A DNA stretch of 64,000 bases. Origin: Candidatus Borrarchaeum yapensis (lineage in GTDB: Archaea > Asgardarchaeota > Sifarchaeia > Borrarchaeales > Borrarchaeaceae). Where the stretch lies: the NCBI GenBank assembly GCA_016840515.1, contig JAEOSF010000006.1, positions 26,757 to 90,756 of the forward strand. The letters run 5' to 3'. Made by a program: the position numbers and the translations under genes. This document shows positions 42,765-51,805 of this stretch, piece by piece. Every line of letters begins with the position of its first letter. Position 1 is the stretch's first letter. The notes under the pieces are model-generated. The model had not been told where the DNA came from. It saw only the letters and a list, made by a program, of their open reading frames with translations, and did not search any database.

Positions 42765-44144
42765 ATGATCGATCATGACATAAAAGAACGGATTATATCG
42801 ATTGTTGGAGAGCACAATTTTACTGACAATCCATTTGATCTACTATCATATAGTCAAGATGGTTCAGAAGCCGAAGGTACGGCTGAAGCTATAGCTTGGG
42901 TAACTACAACAGAACAAGTATCAGAGATTCTGAAATTAGCTAACGAGAAAATGATACCCGTTACTCCACGTGGAGCGGCAACAGGATTATCTGGAGGCGC
43001 AGTAGCCTCAAGAGGCGGCATCTTAATGGACTTCTCAAGGATGAACAAAATCTTGGAGATTGATATGGAGAACCTTACGGCAACAGTAGAAGCAGGAGTT
43101 ATTTTGGCAGATCTAAATAAGGTTCTAGAGCCTAAGGGAGTGTTCTTCCCTCCGATGCCCGCAAGCGATTCTGTTGCACAAATGGGCGGCTCTATAGCTG
43201 AGAATTGTGGAGGAGTTCGTGCAGTAAAATATGGAGTCATAAGGGACTGGATTCTAGGCCTAGAGCTTGTGTTGCCAACTGGCGAGGTTATCAAAGACGG
43301 AGGAAAAATGCGAAAGAATGTAAGCGGATATGACTTGGTCGGCATTATGACAGGGTCAGAAGGCACCTTAGGCGTAGTTACAAAGGCGACAGTCGGTTTG
43401 ACCACGATACCTGAAACAAGACTTTCAGCTTTGGTGTATTTTGACACACCCGAAAATGCTGGCAAATTCATCTTTGCGTTGTTCAAGTCCGGATTGAACC
43501 CCTCTGCTGGAGAAATATTAGATAGCCCGACATTAGACGCTGTTGCTAATTATACGGGCATGACATTTCCAGAGTGTGGCGCGTTTATAATCGTAGAACT
43601 CGACGGCGATTTAGAAGACATCAAAAGAAGGCTTAAGAGACTTGAAGAACTCTTTAAAGCCTCAGAAGGTATGCTACAGTATCGCTTAGCGTGGGATCCC
43701 GTAGAAAATCTCGAAATTTGGAAAGCTAGGAAATCAGCTTTGCCCGCCATGGCTCAGATAAAACCCTCTGTAATTATAGAAGACACTACAGTTCAACTCA
43801 ATAAAATCCCCGAACTTCTTGTACGTATGGAAGAACTGGCTAAGAAGTACGATATTAAGATTCCCTGTTTCGGTCATATTGGAGACGGCAATATCCATCC
43901 TCTTTTCCTCTTCGACCCTAGAGACCCTGACGAGTCTGCAAGAGCGCATGAAGCAGTAGTGGAGATGGGAAAAATAATCATCCAAGACTTGAAGGGTACT
44001 GTTACGGGTGAACACGGCGTTGGTACTGAGAAAAAGATCTTTATGATGGATGAGCATGGACAAGTCAAAATAGACCTATGGAGAAGGATCAAACAGGCCT
44101 TTGATCCAAATGGAATTCTGAATCCAGGCAAAATATTCGATTAA
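42765..44144 (+). CDS. glcD: FAD-linked 2-hydroxyacid dehydrogenase (GlcD / D-lactate dehydrogenase type)
   Basis: Oxidises D-lactate, glycolate or another 2-hydroxyacid to the 2-oxoacid. 459 aa. FAD-binding type 4 domain with PRGAATGLSGGAVASRGG and SEGTLGVVTKATVGL; C-terminal domain with the metal/substrate histidines in HIGDGNIHP and GEHGVGTEK. ATG 42765 is chosen because AAGGAGGCG lies upstream; ATG 42726 would add 13 residues. 16 bp ahead of the GlcF-like gene, its expected Fe-S partner. Substrate not resolved; a 2-hydroxyacid such as lactate fits the nearby pyruvate and lactate genes. Confidence 0.9.
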   Translation: MIDHDIKERIISIVGEHNFTDNPFDLLSYSQDGSEAEGTAEAIAWVTTTEQVSEILKLANEKMIPVTPRGAATGLSGGAVASRGGILMDFSRMNKILEIDMENLTATVEAGVILADLNKVLEPKGVFFPPMPASDSVAQMGGSIAENCGGVRAVKYGVIRDWILGLELVLPTGEVIKDGGKMRKNVSGYDLVGIMTGSEGTLGVVTKATVGLTTIPETRLSALVYFDTPENAGKFIFALFKSGLNPSAGEILDSPTLDAVANYTGMTFPECGAFIIVELDGDLEDIKRRLKRLEELFKASEGMLQYRLAWDPVENLEIWKARKSALPAMAQIKPSVIIEDTTVQLNKIPELLVRMEELAKKYDIKIPCFGHIGDGNIHPLFLFDPRDPDESARAHEAVVEMGKIIIQDLKGTVTGEHGVGTEKKIFMMDEHGQVKIDLWRRIKQAFDPNGILNPGKIFD

Positions 44145-44160
44145 AATAGGTGATTTAAAA

Positions 44161-45318
44161 ATGGGTGTACTCGAATTAGAGAAAAAATTTGAGGATCAAG
44201 TCTTGAAGTGTAGCCGTTGTGGCTTTTGTAGGGCAATTTGTCCTACCTTCGAAGCTAAGGACCTTCTAGAGTCTTATGGTGCTCGTGGCAGAATGATGCA
44301 GCTTAAAGCAGTCGATGAAGGAAAAATTCAGCCAGATCAATCATTAGTTGACAGAATATTTACATGCACCTTATGTTCGGCTTGTGAACAGAAGTGTCCT
44401 TCAAAAGTTGACTATGTCAAAACAATGGAGGCCGCAAGGGCTGGCCTGGTTAAACTGGGCTTTGCTCCTCCGGATTTTGCTGAGTTTAGTGCAATGACAT
44501 TAGAAAAAGGAAATGTACTTGGACAAGATAATGCACGGCGAATGAAATGGGCTGCAAAACTTGAAAATATCAAAGTAAATGAACCGGCTGATGTGCTTTA
44601 TTTTGTTGGCTGTAATATCATGCGGCCCCGTGTGCGACCAATGGCAACGGCTACTGCTAAAGCCCTTCAAGTCGCTAATGTTGATTTCGCGGTCATGGGT
44701 GAAGATGAATGGTGTTGTGGTCTTGTATTTATTAATACAGGTCATTTAGACACTGCAAGGGAATTCGCAAAGCACAATATTGAACTGATTGAGAAAATTA
44801 ATCCGCAACGAATAGTAACTATCTGTCCAGGATGTGCACAAGCCCTTCGTCACTACAAGCATTTAGCTGACGATTGGAAACCAGGTATTCCAATCACGCA
44901 TGCCGTGGAATATATTGCTGAACTCCTTGACCAGGGCAAATTTATTTTTACAAAGGAATTCGATGGTGGCGGTAAAGTCGCATATCACGATCCTTGTGAA
45001 CTAGGCAGACAAATGGGTGTTTTTGATGCCCCTAGAAAGATACTTAATGCGATTCCAGGCTTAGAATGGGTCGAATTAGAGAATAACAAAGAACTATCAC
45101 ATTGCTGTGGCGGCGGAAGTGGTCTGCAAGGCATCGATAACGAATTGGCGAGAGAAGTTGCGAGCTATCGACTGAAAGAAGTTCAAGATGCAGGTGCTGA
45201 TGTTATTGTCAGTGCATGTCCTACGTGTTTGACTAATTTCTTAGACACAATCAAACAGAATAATCTAGACATCAAAGTGATGGACATCCATGAGGTACTA
45301 GCACAAGCGCTTGAATGA
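44161..45318 (+). CDS. glcF: GlcF/HdrD-like iron-sulfur protein (2-hydroxyacid dehydrogenase partner)
   Basis: 385 aa. Two [4Fe-4S] motifs (CSRCGFCRAICP, CTLCSACEQKCP) and two CCG domains (EWCCGLVFINTG and HCCGGGSGLQG). Takes electrons from the GlcD-type FAD subunit and passes them on, to a quinone in bacteria; in archaea with Hdr systems to FrhB/Hdr-type carriers. It resembles the LldE/GlpC/HdrD family. ATG 44161 follows the glcD stop by 16 bp. Last gene of the rightward group. Confidence 0.88.
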   Translation: MGVLELEKKFEDQVLKCSRCGFCRAICPTFEAKDLLESYGARGRMMQLKAVDEGKIQPDQSLVDRIFTCTLCSACEQKCPSKVDYVKTMEAARAGLVKLGFAPPDFAEFSAMTLEKGNVLGQDNARRMKWAAKLENIKVNEPADVLYFVGCNIMRPRVRPMATATAKALQVANVDFAVMGEDEWCCGLVFINTGHLDTAREFAKHNIELIEKINPQRIVTICPGCAQALRHYKHLADDWKPGIPITHAVEYIAELLDQGKFIFTKEFDGGGKVAYHDPCELGRQMGVFDAPRKILNAIPGLEWVELENNKELSHCCGGGSGLQGIDNELAREVASYRLKEVQDAGADVIVSACPTCLTNFLDTIKQNNLDIKVMDIHEVLAQALE

Positions 45319-45586
45319 ATTCCGCTTTGAATTCCCTCTTTTCTTTTTTTAAATCTTAAATTGGCTTCTCATATTATATCAGGGTTATGAAATTAACGTA
45401 TTCATAGAATTAACAGATTAAAAAACCTCATCTGCCAAATTTTTGTTCTATAATAACCTTCGATAATTGCGGATGTTTTTACTAGATATAAGGAAAAATC
45501 TGCTATAAGATTTAAAAGAATAAATGCTAAATTTTTGTTTAAACAAATTTCCGAGTCCTTTAGCGCGTTTTCATGGGGGCCAATTA

Positions 45587-46135
45587 TTGAGCGTACGTTA
45601 CCTAAAAATCATTTTTGCAGGGGATGGGGCCGTAGGAAAAACAGCAATTGTAAATAGGTTTACCGAAGGGGAGTATGCCGCCATATATAAAATGACAATT
45701 GGTACTAATATTTCTGTGCACAAAAGCGTAAAAAATGGAATCGAGGTGACGCTTGTCTGCTGGGACCTCGGTGGACAACCAAGATTCGAAGCAGTAAGAG
45801 GTTCCTTCTATCTTGGGGCACAGGTTATTGTTTTATGTTATGACATAACATCTTCAGGCAGTTTCAAAAATTTAGCTAACTGGCTTGAAGAGGTGAATCG
45901 AGCGTGCAATGCACCATATAAGGGCATCATAATTGGAAATAAAACAGATTTATCTGCAGAATATCGTGCAGTAGATATTGACGAAGCAAAATCATTCGCT
46001 GAAACGATTGGTTTTATGTATCTTGAAACCTCCGCAATGGATGGTAACGGAATTACAGACTTGGTTGAAATGCTTATTGATAGTGCCTTTATACACCCTT
46101 CACAAGAATTAGTGGAACTTGATACATTATCTTAG
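45587..46135 (+). CDS. Ras/Rab-like small GTPase (tandem copy 1)
   Basis: 182 aa from TTG 45587 (GGGGG upstream); a start at ATG 45524 would add a 21-residue tail without ribosome site. Motifs: P-loop GDGAVGKTA, switch I YKMTIGTN, G3 WDLGGQPRF, G4 GNKTDL, G5 ETSAMDG. The G3 box keeps Asp, Gly and Gln but has DLGGQ in place of DTAGQ, a form shared with the next gene. No C-terminal cysteine for lipid anchoring. With the neighbouring GTPase, longin-like and V4R genes it forms a possible trafficking/signalling cluster. Confidence 0.92.
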   Translation: MSVRYLKIIFAGDGAVGKTAIVNRFTEGEYAAIYKMTIGTNISVHKSVKNGIEVTLVCWDLGGQPRFEAVRGSFYLGAQVIVLCYDITSSGSFKNLANWLEEVNRACNAPYKGIIIGNKTDLSAEYRAVDIDEAKSFAETIGFMYLETSAMDGNGITDLVEMLIDSAFIHPSQELVELDTLS

Positions 46136-46347
46136 CAGCAGCCTGTATATCTAGAACTAAGCCGATTATACCAACTCTATTTGAACTCGATTTTTTTAAA
46201 ACATGAACGGATCATATAAAAAGTCTTCTAACATCTGGAAATTTTATTGTGGATAGTTTTTCTAGAAAACTTAAAACTCGAATTTATCATAGTTTCATTC
46301 AAGACTCTCCAGTCTTCCCTTTATTGCGCGCCCGCGGGGAATATATA

Positions 46348-46953
46348 GTGGTAATTATTCAGGCCAAAATCGCACTCGTTGGAGATGGAACTGTCGGAAA
46401 GACCAGTCTAGTTAATTCATTCACTGGTAAGACGAGTTTCATGGAATCTTATAAAATGACTATCGGTGTAAACATCGTTGTTCATTCTACAGAACGAGAT
46501 AATGGCACAAAGATAAACCTGTGTATCTGGGATTTAGGTGGGCAGCCCCGCTTCGAATCTGTGCGAGGTTCATTTTATAAGGGTTCTCAATTGATAGTGT
46601 ACGTTTATGATCTTACAAATAGAGAGAGTTTTGACAATTTAGCGAATTGGCTTGATGAGGTTCACAAATCCGTCCCAGTTTCCACCTATAACGGAATTTT
46701 AGTTGGTAACAAAGCTGATTTGGATGAATATCGGATCGTAGATCTTGAAAATGCAAGAGAATTTTCAGAAACGCAGGGCTTTCAATATATTGAAGCTTCG
46801 GCAAAGGATGGCACTGGAACACTGGAATTAATTGATATGCTTGCAGAAAATGTATTAAAGAAAAATTCAATTCAGGATGATAAACACTCGATACAGAACC
46901 TAGTAAAACAAATTGGGATAGTATCTGGACCTTCTCTCACTAGTTTTTTCTAA
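46348..46953 (+). CDS. Ras/Rab-like small GTPase (tandem copy 2)
   Basis: 201 aa from GTG 46348 (GGGGA 7 bases upstream); an upstream start at 46249 is less likely. P-loop GDGTVGKTS, switch I YKMTIGVN, G3 WDLGGQPRF, G4 GNKADL, G5 EASAKDG. Strongly alike to the GTPase 210 bp upstream (both with VRGSFY-x-G-x-Q after the G3 box), so they arose by tandem duplication. The C-terminus has a longer polar tail (KNSIQDDKHSIQNLVKQ) without cysteine. Confidence 0.92.
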   Translation: MVIIQAKIALVGDGTVGKTSLVNSFTGKTSFMESYKMTIGVNIVVHSTERDNGTKINLCIWDLGGQPRFESVRGSFYKGSQLIVYVYDLTNRESFDNLANWLDEVHKSVPVSTYNGILVGNKADLDEYRIVDLENAREFSETQGFQYIEASAKDGTGTLELIDMLAENVLKKNSIQDDKHSIQNLVKQIGIVSGPSLTSFF

Positions 46954-47232
46954 TCTCTTGAAATAACGCATTTACAGTTTAACTACAACTTTTTAGAGAT
47001 GAATAACGCTGCTCTAAAGTCATAATATCAGTCTTCATCCTGATCAGTCTTAAGAATGAAATTCACAAGACTCTTATATATCTTAACCATAATATTTTCC
47101 TCTATGTTTGTATCTTTCTGAAACATATATATCACTAAAGAATATGAAATCCTTCACAGCTCTCAGAAAGAAAGAAAATCTACTGAAACAACTCACATCT
47201 TAAAAACAATTTACACACGAATTATGTGAGGG

Positions 47233-47862
47233 ATGCTTATCGTCGTTCATAATATCTATATGTTTAGGACCTCTGGCGAATTATTATACCATGAAGATTA
47301 TCATTCCATATCTCAGGAAATCGATCCTGTAGTGGTGAGCGGCTTTTTTTCTGCCATTCAGTCCTTTGGCAAAACGGTGACCGGCGACGAAAGTGAAATT
47401 AAAGAAATTGACACAGAGAAATTTTTGATTACTTTTAGTAGAGATTCTGCGCTTGATGTAACTGTAGCACTTGTGATTGATCCAGATGATAGAAACTGGG
47501 CTGGTACTGCAATTCTGCAGTTGTTAAAATTGGTTAAAGAAAAACTACGTGGCGTCCCTGAGTCGATGTTCATCACAGAATTACCCCTTAAAAACTTAAA
47601 AGGATTTGATGAAGAAGTCAATAAGATCATCAAGCAGTTTGTTGACAAAACAATAAGCCAAAAAAAGAAGTTGATTCCGATTCTCATAAAAAAGGACAAA
47701 ATTAAAGTCTCATTGGAAGAAAGCCAAATTTTAAATCTAGTAAATGGCGAACGTTCAATTTCAGAGATTGCTGATCTCTTGAATAAGCTCTATTTTAAAG
47801 TTATGATGATATGTTTAGACTTGAAGAAAAGGGGCATCATAGATACAAAGGAGATATTTTAG
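47233..47862 (+). CDS. Longin-like domain protein with C-terminal winged helix
   Basis: 209 aa. N-terminal ~115 residues: IYMFRTSGELLYHEDYHS, a helix VSGFFSAIQSFGKTV, strands around FLITFSRDSALDVTVALVID and a long helix ILQLLKLVKEKL, the pattern of longin/Mon1-FUZ-type domains. C-terminal 55 residues form a winged helix (SLEESQILNLVNGERSISEI). Same plan as the protein at 20.3 kb. It lies directly behind two Ras-like GTPases and before a V4R/TRAPP-like gene. Longins bind or activate Rab-type GTPases in eukaryotes; that role here is inferred from context. ATG 47233 has its GAGGG site unusually near. Confidence 0.58.
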   Translation: MLIVVHNIYMFRTSGELLYHEDYHSISQEIDPVVVSGFFSAIQSFGKTVTGDESEIKEIDTEKFLITFSRDSALDVTVALVIDPDDRNWAGTAILQLLKLVKEKLRGVPESMFITELPLKNLKGFDEEVNKIIKQFVDKTISQKKKLIPILIKKDKIKVSLEESQILNLVNGERSISEIADLLNKLYFKVMMICLDLKKRGIIDTKEIF

Positions 47863-48011
47863 TTAACCTTTAAGACCATAAATTTGTCCCCCCTCTTAAC
47901 ACCAAAAGAAATATATTGACCGCTTACGTTTTTCTCTGAGAGAACTGCGAGTTTAGAATTTTGATTATTCCATTATATAGTGAATTAAAGGAGCACGATG
48001 AGGTTAGAAAC

Positions 48012-48524
48012 ATGGGTGTTAAGGGTTGGCTAGGTTATAAATTAAAGACGAAAAAAACAAGTCTTGAATTATATCAAGCGACAATTGCTGGCATTGTCGA
48101 TACATTCTTAGCAAAAAATGAGGGTGACATTGAGAACACAAACGCAGACATCAAAGATCTTGGAGAAAGGATGACAACAACACTTCTCATGGGTTACGCA
48201 GAAAAAATGAAAGAACATGCCCCTAGCTTTGGAAAATTTAAAGATACGTTAGCTCTAGCTTACAAATTCTATTCAGGAAATAGTTTTACAAATGTAATAT
48301 ACGATCCGCAACGCAAAGTAATCCGCTTTGAGGACGACAATTGCTTTATGTGCCGCGGTATTACGTTATCTGATGACTTGAAAGACTTAAGATACTGTAG
48401 TATTGTTCCAGGCATATTTACAGGCGTGATGAAACTCAGAGGCTTCCCTGCCGATTGTAATCAAATCGAGTGCCAAGCTGCTGGCGGAAAGACATGTGCT
48501 TATGAATTAGTTTCCTTTGAATGA
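48012..48524 (+). CDS. V4R / TRAPP (Bet3-like) domain protein
   Basis: About 170 aa. The N-terminal helical half (TTLLMGYAEKMKEHAPSFG) and C-terminal alpha-beta half with FEDDNCFMCRGI, LRYCSIVPGIFTGVM and IECQAAGGKTCAYELV match the 4-vinyl-reductase (V4R) domain, the same fold as TRAPP subunit Bet3. Five to six cysteines are spread at the V4R positions. TRAPP complexes are exchange factors for Rab GTPases in eukaryotes, and TRAPP-like proteins were noted in Asgard genomes; the place next to two GTPases fits. But V4R proteins in archaea may also be small-molecule sensors. ATG 48012 has ATGAGG about 8 bases upstream. Confidence 0.65.
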   Translation: MGVKGWLGYKLKTKKTSLELYQATIAGIVDTFLAKNEGDIENTNADIKDLGERMTTTLLMGYAEKMKEHAPSFGKFKDTLALAYKFYSGNSFTNVIYDPQRKVIRFEDDNCFMCRGITLSDDLKDLRYCSIVPGIFTGVMKLRGFPADCNQIECQAAGGKTCAYELVSFE

Positions 48525-48754
48525 GGTTTTTCGATTAAAGTTTTCTCTTTCTTTTTTTGCCTGTTTTTCTAGATATTCAAATATAGAAGGCCGCATTGCA
48601 TTCTGCAGCAAATTGCCTTCCAAGTAATACTGTGGCTATTACAAAAATTTTTTATAATCTTTTACGTTTTTTTACGCGAAAGAAATAATAATCTTTTCAG
48701 ATTTCTTCTTGTTATATCCACTTTATTTAATTATCAAATAAGAAGGCTTTGCGG

Positions 48755-50689
48755 ATGAAATCTATCGATGAGACACCAGTTGATCAAGAAGGGAATTTTT
48801 GCGATTCAAAGGTAGCTCTATGTGACCCAAAAGAGTTATTCGAGAAACTGACTGATGACAGAAGCGGGATTGTCGGAAGAAAACGTGAACTCAAGTTAAT
48901 TTTGAGTGCGATATGCTCAGGCAAATCCATCCTCCTTGAAGGTCCACCAGGTACATCGAAATCTACTATACTTCACGAATTGTGCTGCTCGCTCGGATTA
49001 TGTCTATTTTACTGCGAAGGTAATGCCGATTTAACTGCATCGAAGATGGTGGGATACTTTGACCCAGCAGCTGTACTACAAACTGGATATATTCCCGAAA
49101 ATTTCAATGAAGGAGTTCTCACTAGAGCAATGGAAAGCGGTGGTATACTGTACATCGAAGACATAAACAGAGTACCGCCCGATGCACTTAATGCGTTAGT
49201 GACGGTGCTCTCTGAAAGAGAAGTTCACATTCCCCGATATGGGATGATTAAAGCTCACGATGATTTCCGTGTTGTGGCCTCATTAAGTATTTTTGATAGT
49301 TTAGGTCCTGTTAAGTTGAGTCGGGCAATTCTTGATCGTTTTGTCAAGTTCAAATTAGACTATCAATCTGAAGAGGAGGAAAAAGAAATAGTAAACCGTG
49401 TCACTCAGATCGATGCACCATGGTTGGTGGATCTTGGTGTGAAAATTGGTCGTGCGACACGAGAACATCCTGATCTCAAAGTGGGTGCGAGTATCAGAGG
49501 CGCTATTGATTTTGTGCGTCTCGCTTCCGATGAGATACGCTTTGATTCCTCTCTGCAATTAAAAGATCATCTTCTCCAAATCGCTTATCTCGCTTTTTCT
49601 GCCAAAATCAAGAGAAAACCAACATGTGAACTGACAGAGGAAGAAATCATCGAGGAATTATTCAGAACTGCCATGATGGGAGGTTCCCTTGATGATCTTC
49701 TACGTAGAAAGGCAGAAAGCAAAGCTGGAGATGATAAAATGTCCTTTGTCAGAGGGCCTGAACCTGATTGGGATCTAGTTGATGCAATTCGTGAGAAACG
49801 ACTATTTAAACTTAAACAAGTTGCTGAAGAGGGTGATTTGGGCGCAACAAAATTAGGGCAAGCGTTGTCTAAAATCCCTGATGAAAATATGTTTCAAGAC
49901 GTTTTTAAAGGGCCATTAGCGCCAGAACTCTATGTCCTCATAAGACAGGCTTTAGAAAAGCGTCGTAAAGCCTTAGCGAGAGAATTAGCAACTCAAGTTG
50001 TCCTGGATCGCGCACAAAACTTAACTTTTTTTGGATTACGTGATGGTGATCGAAAGCGGTTTAGGTTTGATGGAGATGGGGTTATCGATATTGATCGGAC
50101 CGTAGAAAATATCGTGGAGAAGGGACCACGCAATGTTGAGCCAGATGATATAATTGTTACTAAACGCGAGAGAGTAAAACGAGCATGTTTACTGATGATT
50201 GATGCTTCAGAAAGCATGATTAAAGAGAAGTTAGGGCTTGCAGCACTTGCAGCGGCAGTTATTTCGCTTAAGTATTCTTCAAGGAATGACTTCTACGGTG
50301 TAATTGCATTTCATTCACAGCCATTCCTTCTCAAACAAATAGATCAAGATACTCCAGTCGATAAGGTTATAGAGTATATTCTAACTCTAGAAGCGAGTTC
50401 AATGACCAATTACTATTCAGCGTTCAAAGAGGCAAGTACTGAATTTTCAAAGATAACTTCATTCAAAAAAGAGATTTATCTGATGACTGACGGTGTTTGG
50501 ACTTACGGAGAAGATCCAATACCTTTTATTCAAAATAATGCCAATATAAGCCGAGTTAATGTTCTGTATTTAGACCCGGGAAACCTCCAATTCGCTAAAG
50601 AATTAGCTTATAAAGGACAAGTAGTTAAGATTGATGGATGGCCCTCCATTGTCAGAGGAATCAATCGAATTATGAACACGCCTTATTGA
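48755..50689 (+). CDS. MoxR-type AAA ATPase fused to von Willebrand factor A domain
   Basis: 644 aa. Residues ~35-330: AAA+ module with Walker A EGPPGTSKST, Walker B GGILYIEDIN, and sensor/arginine-finger region (LSRAILDRFVKF), of the MoxR/magnesium-chelatase class. Residues ~470-640: VWA with MIDAS motif DASES, the Thr of SSMTNYYS and MTDG. So ChlI- and ChlD-like parts in one chain, as in some chelatases and MoxR-VWA chaperones that insert metals or assemble protein complexes. The chelatase route is not otherwise visible. ATG 48755 has AGAAGG 8 bases before. 230 bp after the V4R gene. Confidence 0.85.
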   Translation: MKSIDETPVDQEGNFCDSKVALCDPKELFEKLTDDRSGIVGRKRELKLILSAICSGKSILLEGPPGTSKSTILHELCCSLGLCLFYCEGNADLTASKMVGYFDPAAVLQTGYIPENFNEGVLTRAMESGGILYIEDINRVPPDALNALVTVLSEREVHIPRYGMIKAHDDFRVVASLSIFDSLGPVKLSRAILDRFVKFKLDYQSEEEEKEIVNRVTQIDAPWLVDLGVKIGRATREHPDLKVGASIRGAIDFVRLASDEIRFDSSLQLKDHLLQIAYLAFSAKIKRKPTCELTEEEIIEELFRTAMMGGSLDDLLRRKAESKAGDDKMSFVRGPEPDWDLVDAIREKRLFKLKQVAEEGDLGATKLGQALSKIPDENMFQDVFKGPLAPELYVLIRQALEKRRKALARELATQVVLDRAQNLTFFGLRDGDRKRFRFDGDGVIDIDRTVENIVEKGPRNVEPDDIIVTKRERVKRACLLMIDASESMIKEKLGLAALAAAVISLKYSSRNDFYGVIAFHSQPFLLKQIDQDTPVDKVIEYILTLEASSMTNYYSAFKEASTEFSKITSFKKEIYLMTDGVWTYGEDPIPFIQNNANISRVNVLYLDPGNLQFAKELAYKGQVVKIDGWPSIVRGINRIMNTPY

Positions 50690-50748
50690 TTTTCTTTGTT
50701 TCTTTTGGAATAAATCTAGAGAATAGGGGATAATAGGTCGGAGGAGCG

Positions 50749-51759
50749 ATGCAATTTGAAGAGTGGCAGCTTAGAGATGGCGATGTTATTTTAACTAAAA
50801 AGGGATTTATCTTCTATACTTTTGGATATCTTCACCCCGCAGATTACGTAGTTGGGTTTTTGAAATACCTTCCTCTAGATTATAAAGAGTTTTTTGACAC
50901 GCAAATCAATTTCTTGAAATGGAAATGGAAACTTGATGATAAAGTACTTGTCCGCCCCGCTGAGTTATACTACGGAGATATACTATTGTCCATACTCCGA
51001 AAACATTTTCCTGAATATCTCTTTTTTTCAAAAATTTTTAATAAGGAAGTCATTGCAGTTCCAAAGACTAAAATAAAAACCGTCTTTGTTCCAAAAATCG
51101 GACTTTCCCAACTTATGAGCAAAGAAAATCCAGATTTACTCGAAAAAGAAGCTATTTCTGTTGTTAAACTGTTATCAAAGAAAAGCGAAGTGCCTCTTAA
51201 CAGCTTTGGAATTCATGGATCAATTTTGCTTGGAACACATAATGAAAAAAGTGATATTGATATCGCAGTTTATGGCTCTGCTAATTTTACAAAGGTTAAA
51301 GATGCAATGACCATATTAGTGTCAGAATCACCTAAGGTTGAATATCTTCTTGAAACAAAATATGATAGATTAAGAAGAAATCGAGGAGTATATAATTCTC
51401 GTCGATTTGTAATTAATGCTACTCGGCAAAAAGAAGAGATTCAAGAAGCTTATGGCGACAAAACATATGTCCCTGTATCCGAAATTTCATTTCAGGCTAG
51501 AATAACTGATAATACAGAAGCGGTTTTTCGCCCAGCACATTACAAGATAACGGACTTCGTCAATTTAGATTCCAGTTCACAACAGGCTAAACCTGATGAA
51601 ATCGTATCGATGATTGGTCAATACCGAGACCTAGCTGATGTTGGTGAACATATTCGAGGAAAAGGTCTTCTTGAAGAAGTTATAGATAAAAGAAATGAGA
51701 CAACGTATAGAATTGTTATCGGCTCAGGAAGACCAACTGAATATATTGAACCTTTTTAG
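50749..51759 (+). CDS. Nucleotidyltransferase-domain protein (copy 1)
   Basis: 336 aa. The N-terminal ~120 residues (LRDGDVILTKKGFIFYTFGY) form a domain shared with the next gene. The central minimal nucleotidyltransferase motif is GIHGSILLGTHNEKSDIDIA: Gly-Ser plus the DxD pair, so catalytic residues are present. C-terminal part ends in a beta-rich segment (TTYRIVIGSGRPTEY). Archaeal proteins of this plan are of unknown substrate. SD GGAGGAGCG before the ATG at 50749. First of a three-gene run. Confidence 0.75.
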   Translation: MQFEEWQLRDGDVILTKKGFIFYTFGYLHPADYVVGFLKYLPLDYKEFFDTQINFLKWKWKLDDKVLVRPAELYYGDILLSILRKHFPEYLFFSKIFNKEVIAVPKTKIKTVFVPKIGLSQLMSKENPDLLEKEAISVVKLLSKKSEVPLNSFGIHGSILLGTHNEKSDIDIAVYGSANFTKVKDAMTILVSESPKVEYLLETKYDRLRRNRGVYNSRRFVINATRQKEEIQEAYGDKTYVPVSEISFQARITDNTEAVFRPAHYKITDFVNLDSSSQQAKPDEIVSMIGQYRDLADVGEHIRGKGLLEEVIDKRNETTYRIVIGSGRPTEYIEPF

Positions 51760-51805
51760 ATGGCACACGATTCAATAAATCACAAATAACAATTAACGAT
51801 GTAAA

